From Candidatus Cloacimonadota bacterium (GTDB lineage: Bacteria; Cloacimonadota; Cloacimonadia; Cloacimonadales; WRIO01): a stretch of 15,412 nt of DNA. The position numbers and the translations under genes are program-made. How positions within the stretch are numbered: the first letter of the stretch is position 1; each line of letters begins with the position of its first letter. The DNA lies in NCBI GenBank assembly GCA_009782695.1, contig WRIO01000003.1:1-15412 (forward strand), written 5' to 3'. The notes beneath the pieces are model-generated. The model was given only the letters and a program-made list of their open reading frames with translations. It had not been told where the DNA came from and made no database searches. Shown here in pieces: positions 7,696-15,028 of the stretch.

Positions 7696-7915
7696 ATATG
7701 ATATCTATCTGTTCGAAGGACACCAAGTATTTCTAATTTAGCTTAACCACCCCGTCCGCTAGCGCGTCCTCCCCTCCAAGTTTGGAGGGGAATTTACGCA
7801 CCGTCCACAGTACCTCAACGAGCGTAGCTCCTCAACGCACGCTTGCGTGCCTCAACTGCACGAAGTGCTCCCATCCGTCCGCAGGACGCCACATTTATAA
7901 TTTATAATTTATAAT

Positions 7916-9877
7916 TTATTTTTTATCCTCATCGACCACTTCGAAGTCTGCGTCTATCGGACCATCATTCTTTGGGGCTTCTCCACCGGGCTGAGCACCA
8001 AATCCACCCAGATCTTCTGGGTTTATGTTTGGTCCAGCACCGCCAGCTGCTTGCTGTTCTTGCATATTTTTGTAGATAATCTCGCCAAGCTTTTGTGCTT
8101 TGGTGGAAAGTGTCTTGATAGCCTCTTCGTATTCACTGGCAACTTTGCAAGATTCCAGCTTTTCTTTGGCTTCTTTGATAGCCTCTTCCACTTCCTTCTT
8201 TTCGTCTTCAGTTAGCTTGTCGCCGTATTCTGTTAGGCTTTTTTCGGTGTTAAAGATAAAGTTATCCAGTTCATTTTTCTTTTCTATCAGTTCTTTTTTC
8301 AGCTTGTCTTCGGCTGCGTGCAGCTCTGCTTCTTTCACCATTCTGTTTATCTCATCTTCGGAGATAGAGCCTGGTCTTTCTATCCTGATAGACTGCTCTT
8401 TGCCTGTGCCTTTGTCTTTTGCGCTGACATGCATGATACCATTTGCGTCTATATCAAATGTAACTTCTATCTGTGGCACGCCTCTAGGAGCGGGTGGAAT
8501 ACCGACTAGATCGAAGTTTCCCAGCACCTTGTTGTCGTCTGCCATCTGCCTTTCCCCTTGTAGCACGCGGATAGTCACAGCGGGTTGATTGTCGGCAGCG
8601 GTCGAGAACACTTGCGATTTTTTGGTCGGGATAGTGGTGTTCCTATCTATGATAGGTGTCCGCACGCCACCGAGGGTCTCCAGCCCAAGCGTAAGCGGGG
8701 TCACATCAAGCAACAAAATATCTTGTACAGCCTCGTCACCGCCTAATATACCGCCTTGCACAGCAGCACCTACGGCTACTACTTCATCAGGGTTCATGCT
8801 CAGGTTTGCCTTTTTTCCAAAGAATTTTTCGACAGCTTCTTGCACAGCAGGGATACGTGTGCTACCGCCAACCAGCAGTATCTCATTTATCTCGTTTGCC
8901 TTTAACTTCGCGTCTGTCAAAGCCTTTTTGCAAGGCTCTATGCTCCGCTTTACTAGATGATCTGTCAAGCGGTTAAAATCAGCTAATGTTAGGTCATAAT
9001 TCAAATGCTTTGGACCAGATGCATTGGCAGTGATAAAAGGCAGATTTATATTTGTGGTTTGAGTTCCACTCAGCTCTATTTTTGCCTTTTCAGCTGCTTC
9101 TTTTAGCCTTTGCATAGCTTGTGAATCTTTGCTGAGGTCTATCTGTTCATCTTTTTTAAACTTGTCTATCAGCCAATCCATCACCACTTTGTCGAAGTCA
9201 TCGCCGCCGAGGTGAGTGTCGCCATTGGTCGAAAGCACTTCCACCACGCCGTCTGCCACTTCTAATATAGATATGTCAAAAGTTCCGCCGCCGAGGTCAT
9301 AAACAGCTACCTTTTCTGCTTTTGCTTTCTTGTTTTGTAGTCCATAAGCTAGAGCTGCTGCGGTCGGTTCGTTGATGATTCTTTTTACTTCGAGACCTGC
9401 TATCTTGCCTGCGTCTTTGGTTGACTGGCGTTGAGAGTCATTAAAGTAAGCAGGCACAGTGATGACGGCTTCTGTGATGGTCGTCCCGAGATAAGCTTCT
9501 GCTGTTTCCTTCATTTTTTTCAATATCATAGCTGATATTTCTTGGGGTGTAAAGTCTTTGTTTTCGGCATCTATATGCACCAGAACTTCGCCATTTGGGG
9601 CTGCTTTTACTTGATAGCCCACTATGCTGGTCTCTTCCCCCACTTCATTGATATTGCGTCCGATAAATCTTTTTATCGAATACACTGTGTTTTTGTGATT
9701 TGTGATGAGCTGCCGCTTTGCGACTTGCCCGACCAATCTTTCACCCTTTGCAAAACCGATAACCGAAGGAGTGGTGCGTGCTCCTTCTGCATTTTGTATC
9801 ACTATCGGTTTGCCACCTTCCATTACAGACACACACGAATTAGTGGTGCCTAAGTCGATTCCTATAATCTTTCCCAT
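7916..9877 (-). CDS. dnaK: Chaperone protein DnaK (Hsp70)
   Basis: ATP-driven Hsp70 chaperone that folds new and damaged proteins with DnaJ and GrpE. The 653-residue product is complete. The nucleotide-binding domain has [10 protein letters not shown] near residue 6, [26 protein letters not shown] and [12 protein letters not shown]. The long [19 protein letters not shown] segment early in this domain is the insertion typical of Gram-negative DnaK. The substrate domain follows [14 protein letters not shown], then a helical lid, a Gly/Ala/Gln-rich tail and the terminal [13 protein letters not shown] chose ATG 9877, 8 bases after GGAGG; the ATG five codons earlier overlaps this ribosome-binding site. 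grpE lies 361 bp upstream and the next gene 373 bp downstream, both gaps filled with palindromic repeats. Confidence 0.98.
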   Translation of the reverse strand: MGKIIGIDLGTTNSCVSVMEGGKPIVIQNAEGARTTPSVIGFAKGERLVGQVAKRQLITNHKNTVYSIKRFIGRNINEVGEETSIVGYQVKAAPNGEVLVHIDAENKDFTPQEISAMILKKMKETAEAYLGTTITEAVITVPAYFNDSQRQSTKDAGKIAGLEVKRIINEPTAAALAYGLQNKKAKAEKVAVYDLGGGTFDISILEVADGVVEVLSTNGDTHLGGDDFDKVVMDWLIDKFKKDEQIDLSKDSQAMQRLKEAAEKAKIELSGTQTTNINLPFITANASGPKHLNYDLTLADFNRLTDHLVKRSIEPCKKALTDAKLKANEINEILLVGGSTRIPAVQEAVEKFFGKKANLSMNPDEVVAVGAAVQGGILGGDEAVQDILLLDVTPLTLGLETLGGVRTPIIDRNTTIPTKKSQVFSTAADNQPAVTIRVLQGERQMADDNKVLGNFDLVGIPPAPRGVPQIEVTFDIDANGIMHVSAKDKGTGKEQSIRIERPGSISEDEINRMVKEAELHAAEDKLKKELIEKKNELDNFIFNTEKSLTEYGDKLTEDEKKEVEEAIKEAKEKLESCKVASEYEEAIKTLSTKAQKLGEIIYKNMQEQQAAGGAGPNINPEDLGGFGAQPGGEAPKNDGPIDADFEVVDEDKK

Positions 9878-10238
9878 TATAGTTTCCTCCATTTATTTTT
9901 TTTATTTAATTTTACTTTTCCCCGCTCCTTCGGAGAGGGGTGGCAACGCTTGCGTTGACGGGGTGTGGGATTACACATCCGTCCGCAGGACACCACCATT
10001 TCTAATTTATAATTTTTATTAACCACACCGTCCGCTGGCGCGTCCACCCCTCCAAATTGGAGGGGAATTGCACATCGTCCGTAACCAACCTTAATGGAGA
10101 GCGGGACGCTCTCCGCTACAAGCATCGTTCCCTACGAAAACTTAACCGCCCCGTCCGCTCGCGCGTCCACCCCTCCAGATTGGAGGGGAATTAACATCCG
10201 TGCGCAGGACACCTCATTTCTAATTTCTAATATCTAAT
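9878..10238. repeat. Intergenic mosaic repeat between grpE and dnaK
   Basis: No gene. The first 40 bases hold the dnaK ribosome-binding site and an A/T-rich leader. Then come CCCCGCTCC-TTC-GGAGAGGGG (about 9920-9940), the slot hairpin CAACGC-TT-GCGTTG (9944-9957), GTCC-GCA-GGAC (9981-9991) and a short TTTCTAA tract. Two inverted copies of the ACCACCCCGTCC/CCCCTCC unit follow (about 10020-10070 and 10140-10193, with CGC-TG-GCG and CGC-TC-GCG in the slot). A GGAGAGCG-GGA-CGCTCTCC hairpin lies between them (10096-10114). A TTTCTAA tract abuts the grpE stop. Confidence 0.87.
10096..10114. repeat. Eight-bp stem hairpin with GGA loop, related to 14960-14979
   Basis: GGAGAGCG pairs perfectly with CGCTCTCC around a GGA loop. 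The following GCTACAAGCATCGTT is matched at 14980-14994 (GCTACTAGCATAGTT), so the hairpin and its flank form a roughly 36-bp dispersed unit. Confidence 0.8.
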
Positions 10239-10775
10239 TTAATCTATTTCCGTCTCTGGCTTTTCACCGTTGCTAACAGCTACTCGGCTAGGGCGAATCA
10301 CTTTTTCGCCTATCATATAGCCGTTTTGGATAACCGCAACTATCTTGTTTTCAGGCAAATCCGAAGGCGTGTGGGCTAGGGCTTCGTGGAAATTTGGGTC
10401 AAACTCTTTTCCGCTGGCGTCTAACTTTATCACATCATTCTTTTTTAAAATGCCTTCTAACTGCTGAAATATCATATTGACACCTTTTGTAAAAGGTTCT
10501 ATCGTTTTAGCGGTAACCTTAGTGGAAAGTGCTCTTTCAAAATTGTCGAGAACCTCACAAATATCCAGTATTATCTTTTCATTCGCATACTTTAGCCAGT
10601 CTTGCTTTTCTTTGAAAGAATTCTTGCGGTAGTTCTCAAATTCGGCAAGGGTTCGTAGCCATTTGTCCTTAAATTCAGCTATCTCTATCTCTGCCTGTTC
10701 CAAAGTCTTTTCTACTATATCAGGGTTTACATTTGTTTCGTCAGTCTCGACCTTTTTTGTCTTTTTCTCTTTCAT
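10239..10775 (-). CDS. grpE: Nucleotide exchange factor GrpE
   Basis: Dimeric exchange factor that releases ADP from DnaK. The 178-residue product has a charged, lysine-rich N-terminus and a long coiled-coil helix (about residues 20-75, with AEFENYRKNSFKEK matching the family's EFENYRKR block). A short helical bundle and the C-terminal beta wing carry FDPNFHEALAH and the conserved GYMIGEKVIRPSRVAVS. The ATG at 10775 follows AAAGGAAA by 6 bases. hrcA ends 23 bp upstream, so the two are one transcription unit. The dnaK start is 361 bp downstream across a repeat array, unusual spacing for this operon. No abnormal features in the protein. Confidence 0.96.
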   Translation of the reverse strand: MKEKKTKKVETDETNVNPDIVEKTLEQAEIEIAEFKDKWLRTLAEFENYRKNSFKEKQDWLKYANEKIILDICEVLDNFERALSTKVTAKTIEPFTKGVNMIFQQLEGILKKNDVIKLDASGKEFDPNFHEALAHTPSDLPENKIVAVIQNGYMIGEKVIRPSRVAVSNGEKPETEID

Positions 10776-10798
10776 TTTATATTTTCCTTTTGATTGTT

Positions 10799-11851
10799 TT
10801 ATTTTTCATATCTAACCACAGCGCCTTGTTTTGTGGTCTCGGTGATAGTCCTTGCAATGTCCCGCACCTTGGGTATCAGCACTTTGTAATCCATACGGGC
10901 AGGTCCTATCACGCCTAAATAACCGGGTATGCCAAATATCTCATACCTGGCGTAAATGAGGGCAAAATCAGACCATTCGGGGTTTCCAAACTCCTCACCC
11001 ATCACCACTTTCCAGTCAGCTGTGCCGATATTCTTTTGCATTATGTTCACCAGCATATCTTGTCTCTGCATCAGGTTCAAAAAAAGTATGATCAGGTCTT
11101 TGGCGTCAAATTCTGGTTGCTCTAAAAACTCTATATTGCTGTCGAAATGGATATAATAATTATTCATCTCTATCAAGGCATGATAAAACTCTTTGAAAAA
11201 CAGCGACAGGAGCTTGTTGTCGGTGGTCCATTTTCCTGAAATCTCATCGATATATTTGTCTTGAATATCAAAGATTCTCATGCCTGCCAGCTCGTCATTT
11301 AGGTATCGCACAGCCACCTTCAGCTGTTGCTCTGATATCTCAAAATCAGGCTTTATCACCACAGTTTTGTCGAGCCCGGAGCTTAGACTAACCACAAAAA
11401 GCAATTTTGAACCACCTATCTTGAACACATCCAGCTTCTGCATAGTGTCGCAAGCTATCTCTGGTTCTGCCACGAAGGTCAGCATATCGGTCTCTTTTGC
11501 CAGCAACTGCTTTATATAGTGTAGCACCAATGTAATATCGCGGTAATTGTTCACCAAAATACCTTTTAAAAAATCTATCTTGTCATACTGTGCACCTGCT
11601 ATCTCATCGGAAACTAAATCTATATAGTGTCGATACCCTGCTAAAGTGGGTATCCTGGCAGCCGATGTGTAAGGCTGATAAATAAATCCTTTTTGCTCAA
11701 GCTTCATCAGCTCATTGCGAATCGTAGCACTGCTAACCTTACTCGTCTTCTTCTCACAGATTGCCTTTGATGACACCGGAACTCGCGTCTTGATATACTC
11801 TTCTATCAAGTCTATCAACGCCAAATTCTCCCTTTTTAAATCGCTTTTCAT
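10799..11851 (-). CDS. hrcA: Heat-inducible transcription repressor HrcA
   Basis: Repressor of class I heat-shock genes; it binds CIRCE and needs GroEL to stay active. The 350-residue product is of normal length. The N-terminal winged helix (about 1-75) holds SSATIRNELMKLEQKGFIYQ and the conserved YTSAARIPTLAGYRHYID. The central GAF-like dimerisation part follows. Near the C-terminus GYLGVIGPARMDY is the family's second signature (usually I-GP-RM-Y). I chose ATG 11851; a GTG four codons upstream is in frame but lies within AGGGAG, which serves as ribosome-binding site and as part of CIRCE. First gene of the operon, so it represses itself and the chaperones behind it. No groESL is in the window. 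Confidence 0.96.
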   Translation of the reverse strand: MKSDLKRENLALIDLIEEYIKTRVPVSSKAICEKKTSKVSSATIRNELMKLEQKGFIYQPYTSAARIPTLAGYRHYIDLVSDEIAGAQYDKIDFLKGILVNNYRDITLVLHYIKQLLAKETDMLTFVAEPEIACDTMQKLDVFKIGGSKLLFVVSLSSGLDKTVVIKPDFEISEQQLKVAVRYLNDELAGMRIFDIQDKYIDEISGKWTTDNKLLSLFFKEFYHALIEMNNYYIHFDSNIEFLEQPEFDAKDLIILFLNLMQRQDMLVNIMQKNIGTADWKVVMGEEFGNPEWSDFALIYARYEIFGIPGYLGVIGPARMDYKVLIPKVRDIARTITETTKQGAVVRYEK

Positions 11852-11856
11852 ATTTT

Positions 11857-11883
11857 TTAGCACTCCCTTTCTGATACTGCTAT
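11857..11883 (-). promoter_or_regulatory. CIRCE operator overlapping the hrcA ribosome-binding site
   Basis: TTAGCACTC (11857-11865) is a perfect CIRCE half. After exactly 9 bp comes TACTGCTAT (11875-11883), matching 6 of 9 bases of GAGTGCTAA. Read in the hrcA direction it ends 5 bases before the ATG and contains the AGGGAG ribosome-binding site. HrcA bound here would block leader transcription, the usual autoregulation. Confidence 0.85.
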
Positions 11884-11896
11884 TTCTTAGCTTTTA

Positions 11897-11905
11897 CTTA
11901 TATAA
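11897..11905 (-). promoter_or_regulatory. Candidate -10 region of the hrcA operon
   Basis: In the hrcA direction the sequence reads TTATATAAG, offering TTATAT or TATAAG as a -10 box between the two CIRCE-like repeats. No clear -35 box is seen at 16-18 bp. The distal inverted repeat (11914-11940) covers that position. Confidence 0.4.
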
Positions 11906-11913
11906 CAAGATTT

Positions 11914-11940
11914 TTAGCAAAGTGTTACATAGTTTGCTAA
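11914..11940 (-). promoter_or_regulatory. Second CIRCE-like inverted repeat upstream of hrcA
   Basis: TTAGCAAAG, a 9-bp spacer, then GTTTGCTAA: the same 9-9-9 layout as CIRCE, with outer TTAGCA/TGCTAA identical to it and inner bases changed. Flanking T/A residues extend the perfect complementarity to 11 bp per arm. It covers the expected -35 zone of the hrcA promoter. Confidence 0.55.
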
Positions 11941-12476
11941 AAAATTTTTATTTTTTTTTGAGAAGGTGTGTAACTGATTGTTGGGCAATATGATAGAAAT
12001 TGGAAATTAGAAATTAGAAATTAGAAATGTGGTGTGCTTCGCACGGATGAATATAGTCCAAACCACCCCGTCCGCTGGCGCGTCCACCCCTCCAAATTAA
12101 TACGAAAATAAATTAAGATGCCCTTCGGACAGATAAGATTCCCACACCCCGTCAGGCTAGCGCCTGCCACCCCTCTCCACAGGAGCGGGGAAAATTGCGA
12201 CCCGTCTAAAACCCCTTATTTTCATTATCTGCGGTGAAAACTTTTTTATGTGGCGTTGGATGGAAATTTCTGGATTCTTCGCTCCGCTCTGAATGACGGC
12301 GAGAGGTTGTAGATGGTGCGAAGCAGCCTCAACCTTCAACGACAAGCTTGCTTGTCCTCAATGAGCGAAGCTCCTCAACGCACGCTTGCGTGCCTCAACT
12401 GCACGAAGTGCTTTCATCCGTGCGGAGCACACCTCTATTTATAATTTATAATTTATAATTTATAATTTGCCCAGAG

Positions 12477-13772
12477 CTACGCTTTTATAAATTTCCAAAT
12501 ATCCTTTGGTGTCACTTTTTTGCCATATAGGAGCAGACCCATTCGGTATATTTTACCTGATAGCCAAGTGCAGCAAAAGAATGACACTATCAGGATAGAG
12601 CCAGACAGTGCCACTTGCCACAGGGGGATGTTAAAAGGAATACGGGCGGTCATAATGATCGGCGAACTAAATGGTATCATGGATCCCCATATCGCTAGCT
12701 TGCTATGTGGATTGTCTATCACATGTATCATCATAAATAGTGAACTCATGATCATCAGGGATATCAGAAAGGTATAAGACTGTGTTTGATTATTGTCATC
12801 TGCCAAAGATCCAGTGCAAGCAAAAAGGGTGGAATAGAGCAGATACCCAAATATAAAGTAAAAGAAAACCGACCCTACCAAGAGTGGTAAGTTTAGCACA
12901 GCGCTTGGGTTCTCGACAAAATCTATGAGTGATTGTGCTAATCCTTGATTGGCTTGCATGTGGGTGGTTAGGTCTGGCATATCAGCTGGGGAATTTAGTG
13001 CCGGGAAGGCAAAAAAGACCAATGCAAAGATTAGGATTAAACCGCAAATAATCCATATTAGCAATTGCGTGATAGCCACCGCACCTATCCCAAGTATCTT
13101 GCCTATCATTAGTTCAAAAGGTCTGATGGAGGACACCAGAATTTCCACGATACGATTTTTCTTTTCATCCACCACACTACCGCATATCATATTTCCGTAG
13201 CCAAAGATCACAAAATACATCATCATAGCCATCAGATATCCCATTAATAAAGATATTTTGGCACTTCCCTTTTTTTCGACTCCTTTGGAAATCACGGCTG
13301 ACTCTATATGCACACGAGCTTTTAGCTTGTCTATCACTGCTTTGTCGATACCTTCCCGCAAAAATCTCTCGTTTTCTATGATACGGTTCATTTCGCTTTC
13401 CAAAGCCGCTATAGAGGTCACTCCTATCTGCTTTTTGGCAATGAGTCTGAACTCCCCTAAATATTGCAGGTCGAAGTCTGGTATATGCAGTATAGCGTCA
13501 AAACTATCTCCTAAACTCCCCTTGTGTAGCTCTAAATCTCCCTCTATAAATTTCATAAGCAAATTGCTGTTACCCTCTATTTTATCGGTAAATAGGTTTG
13601 ATTCGTCTAGCACAGCGACTGTGGTGACACCGCTTTTGGTCATCGCCATGATAAAGGGCAACGAAAACATGAGCAACATACCGATAGGTATCAAAAGGGT
13701 GGTGATGATAAAGGTCTTTGTCTTGACCACAGCTATATATTCTCTTTTTATGACGGCACTAATCTTGTTCAT
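12477..13772 (-). CDS. ABC-2 type exporter permease, NatB-like
   Basis: Membrane subunit of an ABC exporter in the NatAB / ABC-2 superfamily, 431 residues. One N-terminal helix (about 22-45, TLLIPIGMLLMFSLPFIM) is followed by a large extracytoplasmic domain of about 130 residues. Five more helices fill the C-terminal half, starting near LLMGYLMAMMMYFVIFGYG. The block VDEKKNRIVEILVSSIRPFELMIGKILG is highly typical of NatB-like and YhaP-like permeases. The ATG at 13772 has GGAGGGAG four bases upstream; the longer in-frame start at 13811 lies inside the ATPase gene without a better site. It overlaps the ATPase gene by 14 bp, indicating coupled translation. The substrate is unknown; relatives export sodium, lipids or peptides. 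Its end is followed by a 470-bp repeat element. Confidence 0.93.
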   Translation of the reverse strand: MNKISAVIKREYIAVVKTKTFIITTLLIPIGMLLMFSLPFIMAMTKSGVTTVAVLDESNLFTDKIEGNSNLLMKFIEGDLELHKGSLGDSFDAILHIPDFDLQYLGEFRLIAKKQIGVTSIAALESEMNRIIENERFLREGIDKAVIDKLKARVHIESAVISKGVEKKGSAKISLLMGYLMAMMMYFVIFGYGNMICGSVVDEKKNRIVEILVSSIRPFELMIGKILGIGAVAITQLLIWIICGLILIFALVFFAFPALNSPADMPDLTTHMQANQGLAQSLIDFVENPSAVLNLPLLVGSVFFYFIFGYLLYSTLFACTGSLADDNNQTQSYTFLISLMIMSSLFMMIHVIDNPHSKLAIWGSMIPFSSPIIMTARIPFNIPLWQVALSGSILIVSFFCCTWLSGKIYRMGLLLYGKKVTPKDIWKFIKA

Positions 13773-14682
13773 GGTCTCCCTCCTTTTGCACTTGCGCGAT
13801 AAATATCTCACTTAGGCTCGGTAATACTTCTATAAATGACACCACTTCTATCCGCTCTAATATTGACTTTAGCAGAACATTTGCACTAGTGTTGCGGGTT
13901 AAATCTCGGATGGTTAAAACGCAATCTTTATTACTAATCACCTCATAATCTCCGGTGCTAGACAGGTTGCAATCGCCTGTGTATTGTATCTGGTAGATGT
14001 TTTTTTTGAACCTATTTTTTATCTCATCTATCCTGCCTTCCAAAATGATTTCCCCTTTGTTTATCAGGGCAATATTTTGGCAAAACTCCTCGACCTGATC
14101 CATTCTATGGGTCGAAAAGATGATAGTTTTCCCCCGTTGTTGTAGCTCAAGTATCTCATTTTGGAGCTTCAAGCTGTTTATCGGGTCCAGCCCTGTAAAG
14201 GGTTCATCTAATATGATCAAGCTTGGCTCGTAAAATATACTCCCCACGAATTGCACTAACTGCTGCATACCTTTCGAGAGTTCGCGTGCCTTTTTTTGTA
14301 GCCAGCCGTCTATCTCGAGTTTTTTGCTGTAAAAGTTTATCTTTTCGCGGGCTTCTTTCTTACTGAGTCCTTTTATTCTGCCGAAAAACATCAGTTGATC
14401 GAATATCTTCATAGTCGGATACAGACCTCGTTCTTCAGGCAGGTAACCGATAATTCTTGAGATTTCGGCAAAGTTATTATTGCTTTTGCCGTTTAACACA
14501 AAGCTACCCTGGTCGGGCATGGTGATACCGGTCAGGATACGAATCAAGCTAGTTTTGCCGGCACCGTTTGGTCCCAGCAAACCGAATATCGACCCTGCCT
14601 CTATCTCTAAGCTAATGTCTTGCAAGGCTATTACCTTTTCATAAGCCTTGTGGACATTTGTTATTTTTAAAACTTTTTCCAT
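13759..14682 (-). CDS. ABC exporter ATP-binding subunit, NatA-like
   Basis: Cytoplasmic ATPase that powers the permease encoded next to it. Of the 307 residues, the first 215 form the nucleotide-binding domain: Walker A GPNGAGKTS (37-45), signature LSKGMQQ (135-141), Walker B LIILDEP (155-161) and D-loop GLD. The switch histidine is H192 in STHRMDQ. The roughly 90-residue C-terminal extension is common in the NatA/CcmA-like exporter group and ends QVQKEGDHEQD. The ATG at 14682 has a modest AGAAG upstream. The 14-bp overlap with the permease gene fixes them as one exporter. All ATPase motifs are intact, so it should be active; the substrate cannot be read from sequence. Confidence 0.95.
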   Translation of the reverse strand: MEKVLKITNVHKAYEKVIALQDISLEIEAGSIFGLLGPNGAGKTSLIRILTGITMPDQGSFVLNGKSNNNFAEISRIIGYLPEERGLYPTMKIFDQLMFFGRIKGLSKKEAREKINFYSKKLEIDGWLQKKARELSKGMQQLVQFVGSIFYEPSLIILDEPFTGLDPINSLKLQNEILELQQRGKTIIFSTHRMDQVEEFCQNIALINKGEIILEGRIDEIKNRFKKNIYQIQYTGDCNLSSTGDYEVISNKDCVLTIRDLTRNTSANVLLKSILERIEVVSFIEVLPSLSEIFIAQVQKEGDHEQD

Positions 14683-15000
14683 ATATACTTCTTTTTATTT
14701 TTTTTTTCGTAGAGAAGACGCCATTTTTTCCCCGTCCCTCCGGGAAGGGGTGTCAGACGTGTCATTGCGAGCTTGCGTGGCAACCGACGGGGCAGGTGAA
14801 TGTGATGAGCCCACACCTTGTCCGCCAACTTCGTTGGAAATTACAAATGACAAAACACCAATGACTTGTAATTTGTCACTCGTCATTAGTAATTTTTATA
14901 TAGTCCACCCCTCCAAATTGGAGGGGAATTGTCAGTGTGCTTCGCACGGATATAAATATGGAGAGTGAGGACGCTCTCCGCTACTAGCATAGTTATATTT
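14683..15000. repeat. Intergenic mosaic repeat upstream of the NatA-like gene
   Basis: No gene. An AT-rich leader (14683-14725) is followed by a CCCCGTCCC/GGGAAGGGG palindrome and a GTCATTGCGAGC/GTGGCAA fragment. Then come CCAAC-TTC-GTTGG (14825-14837), an AT-rich stem AAATTACAA...TTGTAATTT shared in inverted form with 4645-4710, and CCCCTCC...GGAGGGG (about 14907-14925). GTGC-TTC-GCAC (14937-14947) and the GGAGAGTG/CGCTCTCC hairpin (14960-14979) complete it. Any promoter of the ABC genes must lie here, but I see no clear -35/-10 pair. Confidence 0.83.
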
Positions 15001-15028
15001 TCATTGTCTGTAGTGGAAACTTTTTCTG
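14996..15028. repeat. Dispersed roughly 30-bp repeat shared with 12217-12250
   Basis: Starting TATTTTCATT and ending GAAACTTTTT, this segment matches 12217-12246 at all but 4 of its first 30 bases. Here it supplies the stop and last codons of the small reading frame 15001-15141; at 12217 it lies inside a mosaic element. Confidence 0.65.

Larger units (their letters stand above)
7543..7915. repeat. Intergenic mosaic repeat between dnaK and the Asn-synthase-like gene
   Basis: No gene. Two direct copies of the palindrome unit (7569-7615 and 7649-7695) each carry CCCCTCC...GGAGGGG, then GTCAAC-TT-GTTGAC, then GGGGTGGTT. A third copy at 7743-7795 is inverted, with CGCTAGCG in the slot. Then a chain of small hairpins joined by CCTCAAC linkers follows: GAGC-GTA-GCTC (7820-7830), GCACGC-TT-GCGTGC (7837-7850), GCAC-GAA-GTGC (7858-7868) and GTCC-GCA-GGAC (7877-7887). 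A TTTATAA tract (about 7894-7918) runs into the dnaK stop codon. It lies within the transcribed operon. Confidence 0.88.
11884..12476. repeat. Intergenic region between natB-like gene and hrcA: promoter zone plus mosaic repeat
   Basis: No gene. 11884-11990 is the AT-rich hrcA promoter region. 12000-12475 is a mosaic element bounded by opposite AT tracts: (AAATTAG)n at about 12003-12028 and (TTTATAA)n at about 12434-12470. Inside are GTGC-TTC-GCAC (12034-12044), an ACCACCCCGTCC arm with CGC-TG-GCG, and CAGGC-TAGC-GCCTG next to CCCCTCTCC/GGAGCGGGG. A TCGCTCCGCTC/GAATGACG stretch follows, then a chain GACAAGC-TT-GCTTGTC (12341-12356), GAGC-GAA-GCTC (12363-12373), GCACGC-TT-GCGTGC (12380-12393), GCAC-GAA-GTGC (12401-12411) and GTGC-GGA-GCAC (12420-12430). 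Confidence 0.85.

Noticed and set aside
7820..7887. Regularly spaced short units resembling a CRISPR array
   Set aside because: The repeated linkers are only about 6-7 bases, the 'spacers' are self-complementary hairpins, and no cas genes are present.
8100..8960. Long open frames on the plus strand opposite dnaK (162 and 123 residues)
   Set aside because: Ser/Phe-rich antisense shadows of a well-established gene; composition and lack of recognisable domains argue against coding.
9877..10125. 82-residue frame in the grpE-dnaK gap
   Set aside because: Composed of palindromic repeat modules and the dnaK leader; no coding signal.
12157..12345. Open frame of 62 residues on the minus strand containing VIQSGAKNPEIS
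   Set aside because: It lies wholly inside the mosaic repeat; this phrase is a known by-product of translating such intergenic repeats, and no ribosome-binding site is seen.
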